NCBI GenBank assembly: GCA_051650305.1
Contig: JBOFIT010000252.1
Location: 1-35,567 of the forward strand
Source: JBOFDK01 sp051650305
Lineage (GTDB): Bacteria; Bacillota; Clostridia; Lachnospirales; Cellulosilyticaceae
Length of the DNA: 35,567 bases
Direction of reading: 5' to 3'
Position 1 is the first letter of the stretch. The number at the start of each line of letters is the position of its first letter. Below, piece by piece: positions 1 to 7,569 of the stretch. Under the pieces are notes generated by a model, which saw only the letters and a program-made list of their open reading frames with translations, was not told the DNA's origin and made no database searches. The position numbers and the translations under genes are program-made.

Positions 1-1397
1 TTTGCATCTTTCAGGGTAGCTGCTATTTCTGCTATGCTTTCTTTGTTTTCCAGTATTTCTTCTACACCGATGGCAAGGTTCTCGATTTGATCGATGATTT
101 CTGTATAGCGTGTATAAGTGATGGTCTCACGGATACGTGCAAAGTGGAGTGCGATCATATAGAAAGCTACGAGCTGTGCTGTATACGCCTTCGTAGATGC
201 GACAGAAATCTCTGGACCTGCCCATGTGTAGAACACATCTTCTGCTTCTCTAGCCACTGATGAACCGACTACATTTGTGATAGCGAGTACTCGAGCGCCT
301 TTACGCTTTGCTTCTTTGATAGCTGCTAGTGTGTCTGCTGTCTCACCTGATTGGGATACGACGATGAGCAGTGTGTGCTCATCTACGAATGGATCGCTGT
401 ATCTGAATTCTGATGCGATATCTGTCTGTACTGGGATATGTGCTAATTTTTCAATAGCATACTTCCCTACTACCCCTGCATGGTACGCTGTACCACATGC
501 TACGATATAGATACGGTTGATGTTATCTAAGTCTTCTTTTTCAAGGGTAATGTCATCAAGTTGGATGACTTTGTTGTTATCTAGTCTTCTAAGAAGTGTC
601 TCTCTGATAGCTGTTGGCTGGTCGTAGATTTCCTTAAGCATAAAGTGGTCGAAGCCGTTCTTTGATGCTGCTTCTACGTCCCAATCAATCAGTGTGATGT
701 CCTTCTCTACTGGCATACCTTCTTTGTTGTAGATGGTCATACCGTCTTTTTTCATGTGTACCACTTCGTCGTTGTCGATGTAGTATACTTTGCGTGTGTA
801 CTCAAGGATTGCTGGTACATCTGATGCAATGTAATACCCATCTTCTTCACATCCCACGATCAGTGGACTTTCTTTTCTCGCTGCGATGAGTTCTTCTGGA
901 TGATAACTACTTACCACACCTATGGCATAAGCACCTTTAAGCTGGCTTAAAGTCTTGTCTACGGCTTCTTTGAAGTCGCCTTTGTAGTGTGAGTCAATAA
1001 GGTGTACGATTACCTCTGTGTCCGTCTCAGATTGGAATACATACCCTTTTGCCATAAGTTCTTCTTTTAGTTCCATGTAGTTCTCAATAATCCCATTGTG
1101 AACCACAGCAAAAGTTTTGTCCCCGTTAAGATGCGGGTGTGAGTTGGTATCTGATGGTGCGCCGTGAGTTGCCCATCTGGTATGACCGATACCCACACCT
1201 CCTTCCATTGGGTGTTGGGTAAGAAAAGTCTCAAGCTCTTGTAAGCGACCTTTCTTCTTCGCCATTTCCAGTTTGCCTTCTTGGTTGATGAGTGCTATCC
1301 CCGAAGAGTCATAGCCTCTATACTCCAAATTAGACAATCCACGTACGATTACGTCCTTTGCATTTTTCCCACCAAAATAGCCTACAATTCCGCACAT
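1..1397 (-). CDS. glmS: Glutamine--fructose-6-phosphate aminotransferase (3' end outside window)
   Basis: GlmS makes glucosamine-6-phosphate from fructose-6-phosphate and glutamine, the first step toward UDP-GlcNAc for peptidoglycan; it is cytosolic. The reading frame starts MCGIVGYFGG, so the amidotransferase nucleophile Cys is residue 2. It continues with class II glutaminase motifs (RGYDSSG, GHTRWATHG, HNGIIENY) and then the SIS isomerase part (ACGTAYHAG, SQSGETADT, STKAYTAQ). About 465 of roughly 600 codons are present; the C-terminal part of the second SIS domain is off the left edge. An ATG lies 9 nt upstream, but it is only 2 nt from the GGAGGT site. The ATG at 1397 has normal spacing and gives the obligatory N-terminal Cys, so I chose it. 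A glmS ribozyme precedes the gene. Confidence 0.97.
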   Translation of the reverse strand, partial: MCGIVGYFGGKNAKDVIVRGLSNLEYRGYDSSGIALINQEGKLEMAKKKGRLQELETFLTQHPMEGGVGIGHTRWATHGAPSDTNSHPHLNGDKTFAVVHNGIIENYMELKEELMAKGYVFQSETDTEVIVHLIDSHYKGDFKEAVDKTLSQLKGAYAIGVVSSYHPEELIAARKESPLIVGCEEDGYYIASDVPAILEYTRKVYYIDNDEVVHMKKDGMTIYNKEGMPVEKDITLIDWDVEAASKNGFDHFMLKEIYDQPTAIRETLLRRLDNNKVIQLDDITLEKEDLDNINRIYIVACGTAYHAGVVGKYAIEKLAHIPVQTDIASEFRYSDPFVDEHTLLIVVSQSGETADTLAAIKEAKRKGARVLAITNVVGSSVAREAEDVFYTWAGPEISVASTKAYTAQLVAFYMIALHFARIRETITYTRYTEIIDQIENLAIGVEEILENKESIAEIAATLKDA

Positions 1398-1446
1398 AAT
1401 CATGTACCTCCTGATATTAAGTTTTTAATGTTCAGGGGGAATTCAC

Positions 1447-1590
1447 TCAAAATCTTTTGTCCTACAAGTCACCTTGTAGATTTGTCGATTTTTTTAGGCT
1501 GTGAAACCTCTAGAGCATCCGCCGAATTTTCGATAACTCTAGTCCTCGTCAACTTAAGGTACGCTCCCTTAAGTTCTGGCGCTTTGTTTA
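1447..1590 (-). ncRNA. glmS ribozyme/riboswitch
   Basis: The minus-strand leader of glmS carries the conserved glmS ribozyme core. It has AAGCGCCAGAACT at the cleavage site (cut predicted between A1583 and G1582), then GTTGACGAGGA, TTATCGA and TTCGGCGGATGC in the correct order. Supporting stems are ACTTAAG (1574-1568) with CTTAAGT (1558-1552), and CTAGAG (1542-1537) with CTCTAG (1515-1510). A P4-like hairpin pairs CTACAAG with CTTGTAG around a GTGA tetraloop (1479-1462), closed by AAAATC/GATTTT. From knowledge of the family, glucosamine-6-phosphate is the cofactor for self-cleavage, and the cleaved mRNA is degraded, giving feedback control. Confidence 0.95.
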
Positions 1591-1612
1591 TTTTTTATTC
1601 CCCGCGTGGTTT

Positions 1613-1641
1613 ATTATACCAATATTAGTTTATGCTGACTA
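1613..1641 (-). promoter_or_regulatory. sigma-A-type promoter of glmS
   Basis: On the minus strand, TAGTCA (1641-1636), a 17-nt spacer and a perfect TATAAT (1618-1613). Predicted transcription starts near 1606, about 24 nt before the ribozyme cleavage site, as expected for a glmS leader. The -35 box is weak (4 of 6). Confidence 0.7.
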
Positions 1642-1678
1642 TACCTTTTTTGAAAGTCTAAATTTGAAGAAAGATTCA

Positions 1679-1714
1679 AAAAAGCTCCTTAAATTAAAAA
1701 TTAAGGAGCTTTTT
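1679..1714 (-). terminator. Intrinsic terminator of the 1716-4833 operon
   Basis: Perfect 14-bp inverted repeat (AAAAAGCTCCTTAA / TTAAGGAGCTTTTT) around an 8-nt loop, immediately after the phosphatase stop codon. It has T-tracts in both directions, but only the minus-strand operon ends here. Confidence 0.9.
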
Positions 1715-1715
1715 G

Positions 1716-2888
1716 CTATAAATAAGCGATAATGACTTCTTTGCCTAATTGTCTCAGTAGTTCTACGATATCTTTCATCATCGTATTTTTAAGATTAAAA
1801 TTCTCTGGGAAATCTGGATTTTGATGGGCTGGGTTGATAGCTTGCCCAATCCAGCAGTGAATGTGGGTACCTTCTTCTAGAAGCATCCGTGCAAGCCTTG
1901 TGGCACCATCCTCACCTACGAGGCGTCTTGGTGCATGCCCACTTTTTTTCTCTTTGAGATACTGACTTAAGAGCTGCTTTGTATAGTTCAAGGTGAGAAG
2001 CCCTTCTGTTACCAGGTCTACACCTGCCATCTGCCCCATAGGTGGTACTTCCTTGGTGTAGTTTTGTAAATCGATATGAATGGTCTCCCCTAATTCTCTT
2101 GCTACGATATTCGCCGTTGTTCCGCCGCAAAGGATGATCTTTCCTCTGGCATTTCTAATAATGTCTAGCATCTTTTTATCTTCACCTTTGGATTTAGGTG
2201 GCCCTGCAAAAAGGTCGATATACCGCCTTTCTTCTAAGCGTAGTGCCACCACTGTCGTATCATCTCCTGGCTTGTCATCATAAAGATTATTGCAGACGTC
2301 CAAGAGATTTCTGGCGATACTATCTGCATCTACACAAGCCGGTACTAAGTCTGCTAAATAATCATCGATATGTTCCCATTGCCATCCGAGATTAAGTGTC
2401 ATTCCTACCCCTGCATGGACTGCCCCATCACTGACGATGACCAAATCATCGCCTACCCGCATACGGAAATGGCTTTCATAAATGAGCTTCCCGTTAATTT
2501 CCCTACACGTTTTCTGGATAGCATGCTTTTTATTTCCCCGGTAATAAAAGACGGGGGGATTGTCGTACTCTACCATGTACACTTCACCTGTATGCTTCGT
2601 TTGAAGAATGGTAAAAGTAGAATACGCCAGCTTTCTCACTTGGCATTCTGGCAAGGTATTGGTAATGGTAAAGATGGTATCTTCAATGCTTGCCCCTTCT
2701 TTAAGCATAGTGACAGCTATTTTCGAAGTAAGGGTGGCAAGGATATTTGCCTTTACACCACTTCCTAAGCCATCCGATAAGATGACGATCATCCCATCTT
2801 CTGTCTTGATGGTTTCCACATGATCGCCACAAAGTTCTTCACCTTTTTTATTTACGCTACACGTTGCAAAGTCAAAAAAGTATGCCAT
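1716..2888 (-). CDS. SpoIIE/PP2C-type serine phosphatase with unknown C-terminal domain
   Basis: Predicted cytosolic metal-dependent protein serine/threonine phosphatase, 390 aa. Residues 1-220 show the PP2C/SpoIIE metal-binding acids in order: GDH around D22, LSDGLGSG (D39), VSDGAVHAG (D154) and PGDDTT (D209/D210). Residues about 230-390 are a second domain containing ILCGGTTANIVAREL that I cannot name. No membrane segment is visible. Its ATG overlaps the stop of the upstream H-cluster protein in a TAATG, so the two are translationally coupled. From family knowledge, phosphatases of this type are encoded beside group C sensory [FeFe] hydrogenases, and a role as signalling output of that sensor is inferred. 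The substrate is unknown. Confidence 0.85.
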   Translation of the reverse strand: MAYFFDFATCSVNKKGEELCGDHVETIKTEDGMIVILSDGLGSGVKANILATLTSKIAVTMLKEGASIEDTIFTITNTLPECQVRKLAYSTFTILQTKHTGEVYMVEYDNPPVFYYRGNKKHAIQKTCREINGKLIYESHFRMRVGDDLVIVSDGAVHAGVGMTLNLGWQWEHIDDYLADLVPACVDADSIARNLLDVCNNLYDDKPGDDTTVVALRLEERRYIDLFAGPPKSKGEDKKMLDIIRNARGKIILCGGTTANIVARELGETIHIDLQNYTKEVPPMGQMAGVDLVTEGLLTLNYTKQLLSQYLKEKKSGHAPRRLVGEDGATRLARMLLEEGTHIHCWIGQAINPAHQNPDFPENFNLKNTMMKDIVELLRQLGKEVIIAYL

Positions 2889-4591
2889 TATGCCTCACCT
2901 TCCTCTTGAAGGACATTACGTAGCTTCATGATGGCTACTTTTGTCTCAGCAGTAGTCTCTCCTAGAAGACTTGCGATTTCCTGTGCGACGCGCATCTGCT
3001 TATCAATAATAGACTGTGTCACATCCAATGTGCTAACCTTTAGGTGATTCACTTCTTTTTTTCTTTTTTCTTCATCTGTAATATCTGCAAATAAGACGAG
3101 GAGTGCCTTCTGCTTTTCAAGGTAAATCATATCCCGATAAGCTATGAGGTCATACGCTTCTAATGTGACTTTCTCTTTGGTGGCAGAAGTCTTCTCTTTT
3201 AAGCACTTCTCGAAAGGTTTGGCTTCCATCATGAGGCTAATGTTTTTGCCTCGCATAAGCTCTGCTTTATACCCAAAGCGTGCCTCTGCTGCTGGATTCA
3301 TATCGATGAGGCGACATTTCTTGTCCAAAATCAAAATGCTATTGGGTGAATTATGAAAGATTTCATTGCTTAAACGTTCTGCGATACTCCTTGTATAAGG
3401 CAAACACATATCGATTTGGGACATGCCGTTAATGACTGCTACGGCTTTATCTCTACACGTATTGTAACCACATGCACCACAGTTAAGCTCATCTTTCTTT
3501 TCGTATTTGCCCATACTTTCCAGTACTGCTGTAAGCTCTTCTTCTGTGCCTTTATAAATAGTCACTTGCTTGTTTTTGAAATGACGATCTAAAGGCACTT
3601 CCACATCTTCACTTGGTACTGCTTCTTTACTTTGCTGACGTAAGAGTCGCCCTAATGTTTGGATGCGTGTAAAGACACTACCTTCTTGATTATGCCCACC
3701 TGGCCCTTGCAGGCAGCTTTCATTACAGATGTTCATTTCGATACAGACGTTCTTTAATTTACCTGCTCGGAGCACTTCCAATACTTCTGTACACTGTGTC
3801 ATGCCGTGAACACGAAGTACTTCTAGGTGCTTCTTCTCCAGTGTACCTCGTATGCCATTCAGTACCCCACCTACTACAGGATAGCGATTCCCCCTCGCCG
3901 TTCCTACATGGTCTGGCTCTTCATCTACCAGTTTTTTATAGTCGATCCCCTTCTCATGAAGGTATGCCATCACTTCATCAAAGGTAAGTACGGCATCGAT
4001 GTCTTGTGCCAGTTCATCACTTAATGACTCACATATTTTCGAGATACAAGGCCCTATAAAGACTGTATACGCTTCTTTGTTTTCAGCTTTCATGACACGC
4101 CCATGAGCAATCATAGGGGATACAATGGGGATTAGCACTGGCATCAAATCTGTGTAGTAGCGCTCGATTAAGCGTACTGTAGATGGACAGCAAGTGGTGA
4201 TCAGTTCTGTCTGTTCCGTATGTAAGATATAATCCTCATAAGCTTTCGATACGATTTCTGCCCCACGTGCTGTCTCTTCGATACGTGAAAAGCCCAACGC
4301 CCGAAGTGCTGCGATAAACTTGCCACTTTCTTCATAGTAGCCTCTATAAGAAGGGGCTAAAGATACCACGACCTCTACCCCCTCTGCAATGGCCCCCATC
4401 ACTGCTTTCAAACTAGATTTCACATCTCTTGCATTTTGTGGGCATACCACAAGACAGTGCCCGCAAGCAATACAACGCTCAGGAATGATACTTGCTCTGT
4501 CATCTTTAATTTCAATTGCTTTTACACTACAGGTTCGTACACACTTATAACAATTCTTGCAGTTCGTACTGGAAAAATTCATTACTTGCAT
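2888..4591 (-). CDS. H-cluster [FeFe]-hydrogenase-like sensor with ferredoxin, Fe-S and PAS domains
   Basis: Putative redox or H2 sensor of 567 aa rather than a bulk catalytic hydrogenase. Residues 1-60 form a 2x[4Fe-4S] ferredoxin domain (C11, C14, C17, C21; C40, C43, C46, C50). Residues about 75-315 are a shortened H-cluster domain with all four ligand Cys: TTCCPS (C135, proton-relay C134), GPCISK (C182) and CNESC (C289, C293). The L1 Trp and the GGG of L3 differ from catalytic enzymes. Residues 371-396 (CGACGYNTC...C) are an extra Fe-S motif; about 405-505 is a PAS domain, then a helical tail. Two starts are possible: 4591, with GGAGGG 7 nt upstream and a 10-nt overlap with the upstream gene, or ATG at 4582 in a TAATG. 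The SD site favours 4591. The domain order fits phosphatase-linked group C hydrogenases. Confidence 0.9.
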   Translation of the reverse strand: MQVMNFSSTNCKNCYKCVRTCSVKAIEIKDDRASIIPERCIACGHCLVVCPQNARDVKSSLKAVMGAIAEGVEVVVSLAPSYRGYYEESGKFIAALRALGFSRIEETARGAEIVSKAYEDYILHTEQTELITTCCPSTVRLIERYYTDLMPVLIPIVSPMIAHGRVMKAENKEAYTVFIGPCISKICESLSDELAQDIDAVLTFDEVMAYLHEKGIDYKKLVDEEPDHVGTARGNRYPVVGGVLNGIRGTLEKKHLEVLRVHGMTQCTEVLEVLRAGKLKNVCIEMNICNESCLQGPGGHNQEGSVFTRIQTLGRLLRQQSKEAVPSEDVEVPLDRHFKNKQVTIYKGTEEELTAVLESMGKYEKKDELNCGACGYNTCRDKAVAVINGMSQIDMCLPYTRSIAERLSNEIFHNSPNSILILDKKCRLIDMNPAAEARFGYKAELMRGKNISLMMEAKPFEKCLKEKTSATKEKVTLEAYDLIAYRDMIYLEKQKALLVLFADITDEEKRKKEVNHLKVSTLDVTQSIIDKQMRVAQEIASLLGETTAETKVAIMKLRNVLQEEGEA

Positions 4592-4833
4592 CCCGTCACC
4601 CTCCTATACACATACTCTTTAAAAAACGCTTCTACTTCTTCTTTTTCTACACCATAAGTAATGCCATCTAGCTGTACCGAAACTGCACGGGTACAATTTC
4701 CTAGACAAAATGCTGCTTTTAATTCTACCTTCTCATCAAGCCCATACTGTTTAATAAACTTTTGAAATGCTTCGATCACTTCATGGGACCCTTTAACATA
4801 GCAGGCGCTTCCCACACACACCTTAATTTCCAT
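4582..4833 (-). CDS. Thioredoxin-like [2Fe-2S] ferredoxin (NuoE/HymA C-terminal type)
   Basis: Small 83-aa cytosolic electron carrier. The four ligands of the thioredoxin-like [2Fe-2S] fold are visible: C6 and C11 (VCVGSAC) and C43 and C47 (CLGNC). It matches the C-terminal half of NuoE/HydC subunits without their N-terminal helical part, so it is a stand-alone ferredoxin domain. It is the first gene of the operon with the H-cluster sensor and phosphatase, overlaps the sensor by 10 nt, and is driven by a strong promoter inside the end of the MATE gene. It probably passes electrons to or from the sensor's Fe-S domain (inferred). GGGGTG lies 6 nt before the ATG. Confidence 0.92.
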   Translation of the reverse strand: MEIKVCVGSACYVKGSHEVIEAFQKFIKQYGLDEKVELKAAFCLGNCTRAVSVQLDGITYGVEKEEVEAFFKEYVYRRVTGCK

Positions 4834-4862
4834 AAGTTCACCCCTAATTGTTTATTAAATTC

Positions 4863-4891
4863 AGTATACGCTTATGTTATTTTTTTGTCAA
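4863..4891 (-). promoter_or_regulatory. Strong sigma-A promoter of the hydrogenase-sensor operon
   Basis: TTGACA (4891-4886), 17-nt spacer, TATACT (4868-4863) on the minus strand. The -35 box overlaps the TGA stop codon of the MATE gene (4890-4888), so the operon starts exactly where the upstream gene ends and no terminator separates them. Confidence 0.88.
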
Positions 4892-6273
4892 TCTTTAACT
4901 ACGTCATGAATCCACTTATTGGTTCTAAAGCGTATAAGGCATAAAGTACCTTTCACCACTTCCTCCATCATAAGAAGTGCCACCACATACTCTAAGCGAA
5001 GTCCCCATACATAAGCACCTAAGAAAGAGAGTGGTACCCCGATAAGCCACATGGTTCCCGCTTCTAGGAATACTGAGCATACCGTATCCCCGCCACCTCT
5101 AAAAATACCAATAATCATAATGATGTTATAAATACGTGGTATCAGAATCAAGGCGTTAATAAGAAGGATACGGATAGTCATAGCCGATACGTTTGGTGTG
5201 ACTTTGAAGCACATTACAATAAGTGGTGCTGTCACCGCAATCCCTAGACACAGAATGATCCCTACACTTAATGAGATAAAGACGATACGTCTTGAATAGA
5301 GCTTCGCTTTCTCATGGTCACCTTCACCGATGGCATTTCCTACAATCGTTAAAGCTGCTGATGCCATAGCAAAGATGACTACCAAGAAGAAGTTAGTCAC
5401 TGTATTGGCTATCTGAATGGTCGTCACTGCCTCTGAACCGATATAACCATACGCTTTGGTATATACGATGGCACCAAGTCCCCAGCAAAGTTCATTGGCT
5501 ATGATTGACATCGTTGGTACGAAGGACTTTTGTACTAATTCTTTTGGAATGATAAAAAGTTCACGTACCGTCCCTGCCAATTCGTACTTTTGTATGTATA
5601 CCCATGCCACGATAATGATGCTTTCTACAATACGGGCAATAAGGGTTGCTAAGGCTGCACCTACAACGCCCATAGCTGGTACCCCTAGTAAGCCAAAGAT
5701 AAAGACTGCATTTCCTACAATATTAATGGCAACGGCTACACCACTGGCTACCATCGGTAACTTCGTGCGTCCGATACTTCGTAATGAAAAGCTATAAGCA
5801 AAGGTAATCGCTGTGAACACATAGCTTATGGATACCATCTTTAAATAATCGGTACCTAAGGTTAGAATACGTGGTTCTTTATTAAAAAAGGCAATACACG
5901 CCGTTGGGAAAAGCTGTACCAGCACGGTTACTACTAAAGAGTAGATGACACCTGCTACAAGTGCAAGGCCGAGCATTTTTTTGATATTTTTCGTATCTTT
6001 CTTTCCCCAGTATTGTGAGATGAAGATACCACTTCCTGCACAAATCCCTGTGAGTCCTAACATAATAAGCATGAAAAGTTGATTTGCAAGACCTACTGCT
6101 GCGATCTCTTCTTGACCTACGCGCCCAATCATCAGCGTATCGATCATATTTAGTGATGAACTAATGAGGTTCTGTACCACGATAGGCACTGCAATAGCTA
6201 CGAGTGTTGCTAAGAAAGCTTTGTCTTTCATCATCGCTGTAATCCATTGTTTTTTGTTTGTTATGTATGTCAT
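4888..6273 (-). CDS. MATE family efflux transporter
   Basis: 461-aa inner-membrane secondary transporter of the MATE family (NorM/DinF/MepA type), which exports cationic drugs or metabolites in exchange for Na+ or H+. Evidence is the family length, about 12 hydrophobic segments in two six-helix halves, the N-terminal signature VAIAVPIVVQNLISSSLNMI followed by IDTLMIGRVGQEEIAAVGLA, and the mid-protein repeat with MASAALTIVGNAIGEG. The start has GGAGGG 4-5 nt upstream. It is transcribed alone from its own promoter, with a long hairpin in the leader. No adjacent regulator hints at the substrate. Confidence 0.93.
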   Translation of the reverse strand: MTYITNKKQWITAMMKDKAFLATLVAIAVPIVVQNLISSSLNMIDTLMIGRVGQEEIAAVGLANQLFMLIMLGLTGICAGSGIFISQYWGKKDTKNIKKMLGLALVAGVIYSLVVTVLVQLFPTACIAFFNKEPRILTLGTDYLKMVSISYVFTAITFAYSFSLRSIGRTKLPMVASGVAVAINIVGNAVFIFGLLGVPAMGVVGAALATLIARIVESIIIVAWVYIQKYELAGTVRELFIIPKELVQKSFVPTMSIIANELCWGLGAIVYTKAYGYIGSEAVTTIQIANTVTNFFLVVIFAMASAALTIVGNAIGEGDHEKAKLYSRRIVFISLSVGIILCLGIAVTAPLIVMCFKVTPNVSAMTIRILLINALILIPRIYNIIMIIGIFRGGGDTVCSVFLEAGTMWLIGVPLSFLGAYVWGLRLEYVVALLMMEEVVKGTLCLIRFRTNKWIHDVVKD

Positions 6274-6294
6274 ATTTCCCTCCTAGTATAAGTA

Positions 6295-6338
6295 AAAGGG
6301 CCTATCAATCCACTTTTTCAGTGATTAATAGTCCCTTT
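6295..6338 (-). promoter_or_regulatory. Long leader hairpin of the MATE gene
   Basis: Between promoter and SD site, a 19-bp imperfect stem (AAAGGG...CTATTAATCACT paired with AGTGGATTGATAG...CCCTTT; one mismatch, one bulge, one G-U) closes a GAAAA loop. A short TTTT follows on the transcribed strand. It could act as a transcription attenuator or protect the mRNA 5' end. I recognise no known riboswitch. Confidence 0.6.
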
Positions 6339-6348
6339 AGTCTTTCTT

Positions 6349-6377
6349 ATACTATGATTTATTTAGACTTTTGTCAA
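6349..6377 (-). promoter_or_regulatory. Promoter of the MATE gene
   Basis: TTGACA (6377-6372), 17-nt spacer, TAGTAT (6354-6349) on the minus strand, just after the stop codon of the repeat protein. The -10 box is weak; a shifted TATAAG alternative lies 3 nt further on. Confidence 0.65.
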
Positions 6378-6381
6378 TAGT

Positions 6382-7206
6382 TTATTGTTTTAGCCAACTC
6401 ATTACTTTTTCTTTGATTGCTGACTTAAGCATTTTTGATTCTGATTTAGTAAGCTGACCGTTTTTTACACCTTCATTGATAGCTTCATTGTATTGATTGA
6501 TAAGTGCTTTCTTGAAGCATTTTACTTTTATATTTTTCATTTCCAGTACTTCTGGAAGCTTCTTGCCTTCTTTGATCATGGTGTGTAGCTCATCTTGTGA
6601 AACGCCTAGTTTCTCTAATGCACCACTAATCATCTTGAAATTATCAATTTCGAATGGTTTAACCTCTGGTTTTGTACCTGGTTTACATTCTGGTTTTGGT
6701 GTTGGCTTTGTTTCTGGCTTAACCTCTGGTTTTGGTGTTGGTTTAGTCTCTGGCTTTACTTCTGGTTTTGGTGTTGGTTTAGTCTCTGGCTTACACTCTG
6801 GCTTTGGTGTTGGCTTTGTTTCTGGTTTTACTTCTGGTTTTGGTGTTGGCTTTGTTTCTGGTTTAACCTCTGGTTTTGGTGTTGGCTTTGTTTCTGGTTT
6901 AACCTCTGGTTTTGGTGTTGGCTTTGTTTCTGGCTTTACCTCTGGTTTTGGTGTTGGTTTAGTCTCTGGCTTTACCTCTGGTTTTGGTGTTGGCTTTGTC
7001 TCTGGCTTTACCTCTGGTTTTACTTCTGGTTTCACCTCTGGCTTAGTCTCTGGTTTTACCTCTGGTTTAGTCTCTGGTTTTGCTGGTTGTACTTTCTCAC
7101 CTCTTGTGATGTTTGGTCTTGGTGCTGTGGTACAAGCAAAAGCTGTAGTACTGAATACTGCTGTTGCAAGCATTAAACCTACAAGAGGTTTATATGTTTT
7201 TTTCAT
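6382..7206 (-). CDS. Secreted Pro/Lys/Glu-repeat protein with C-terminal helical domain
   Basis: Unknown function, 274 aa. Residues 1-24 form a signal peptide (MKKTYKPLVGLMLATAVFST, then TAFA). Cleavage before C25 is possible, by signal peptidase I after AFA or as an atypical lipoprotein, since the lipobox lacks the usual Leu. Residues 42-183 are a low-complexity PEVK/PETK linker that includes nine exact-length 12-residue units (68-175), likely an extended wall-spanning stalk. Two units replace Val with Cys (C138, C174), exactly 36 residues apart. Residues 185-274 are a helical domain (LGVSQDELHTMIKEGKKL, NGQLTKSESKML) resembling small Firmicute domains such as DUF2680. GGAGG lies 7 nt before ATG. 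It appears monocistronic, with a TATAAT-like -10 upstream. Confidence 0.82.
   Translation of the reverse strand: MKKTYKPLVGLMLATAVFSTTAFACTTAPRPNITRGEKVQPAKPETKPEVKPETKPEVKPEVKPEVKPETKPTPKPEVKPETKPTPKPEVKPETKPTPKPEVKPETKPTPKPEVKPETKPTPKPEVKPETKPTPKPECKPETKPTPKPEVKPETKPTPKPEVKPETKPTPKPECKPGTKPEVKPFEIDNFKMISGALEKLGVSQDELHTMIKEGKKLPEVLEMKNIKVKCFKKALINQYNEAINEGVKNGQLTKSESKMLKSAIKEKVMSWLKQ
6682..7005 (-). repeat. Nine tandem 36-bp repeats inside the secreted protein gene
   Basis: Nine consecutive 36-bp units encode PETKPTPKPE(V/C)K. Units differ mainly at synonymous third positions (GGT/GGC, TTT/TTA) and at the Val/Cys codon in units 6 and 9. The period is a multiple of three, so gain or loss of units keeps the frame. 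Degenerate PEVK/PETK units flank the array. Confidence 0.95.
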
Positions 7207-7326
7207 TTGACTGCCTCCTCAAAATTATACTATACGCATTAGGATACCAAATGATTGCTTTTTTATGCATAATTTTCTTTAGACTACACATATTAACAAT
7301 GCAAAAATAATCTTGAGGTGATTTTT

Positions 7327-7521
7327 ATGGCACATTATTTACGTTGTAATCGTTGTGGTTATGATTTGTACGGACCAGAGTACTTAGCCAATGCGATTGA
7401 TCCCTCCGCATCTTTATCCGGTGCTTTTTATCCAGATTCGGCACTGCTTGAACTTTACACCAAACCCGACCATCAAATTACATGTCCTTTCTGTCGCACC
7501 TCAGGTGATTGGTCGCATTAA
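7327..7521 (+). CDS. Small zinc-ribbon-like protein
   Basis: 64-aa protein of unknown function with two CxxC knuckles, CNRCGYD near the N-terminus and CPFCRT near the C-terminus, separated by about 44 residues, which suggests a single structural zinc site. No membrane segment or signal peptide is seen. The upstream GTG at 7318 lies inside the SD site (TTGAGGTG), so the ATG at 7327, 6 nt after it, is the start. It is divergent from the repeat protein and ends at a strong terminator. It could be a nucleic-acid- or protein-binding adaptor; I cannot assign a role. Confidence 0.75.
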   Translation: MAHYLRCNRCGYDLYGPEYLANAIDPSASLSGAFYPDSALLELYTKPDHQITCPFCRTSGDWSH

Positions 7522-7528
7522 CTAGAAA

Positions 7529-7566
7529 TATAAAAGAGCCGATGCACGTGCATTGGCTCTTTTATA
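7529..7566. terminator. Bidirectional terminator between convergent genes
   Basis: Near-perfect hairpin: TATAAAAGAGCC, then the palindrome ATGCACGTGCAT, then GGCTCTTTTATA, with one G/T mismatch pair. A/T tracts on both sides serve the zinc-ribbon gene (+) and the transglutaminase operon (-). Confidence 0.92.
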
Positions 7567-7569
7567 TTT

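Noticed and set aside
1281..1628. 115-aa plus-strand open frame
   Set aside because: It lies antisense to the glmS start, ribozyme and promoter, has no SD site, and its sequence is explained by those features.
6682..7005. CRISPR-like array with 36-bp units
   Set aside because: Units are contiguous and in frame with no variable spacers, so this is a coding tandem repeat.
6497..7210. 237-aa plus-strand open frame rich in Gly/Val/Phe repeats
   Set aside because: It is the antisense reading of the 36-bp repeats in the secreted protein gene. The minus-strand frame has a signal peptide and SD site.
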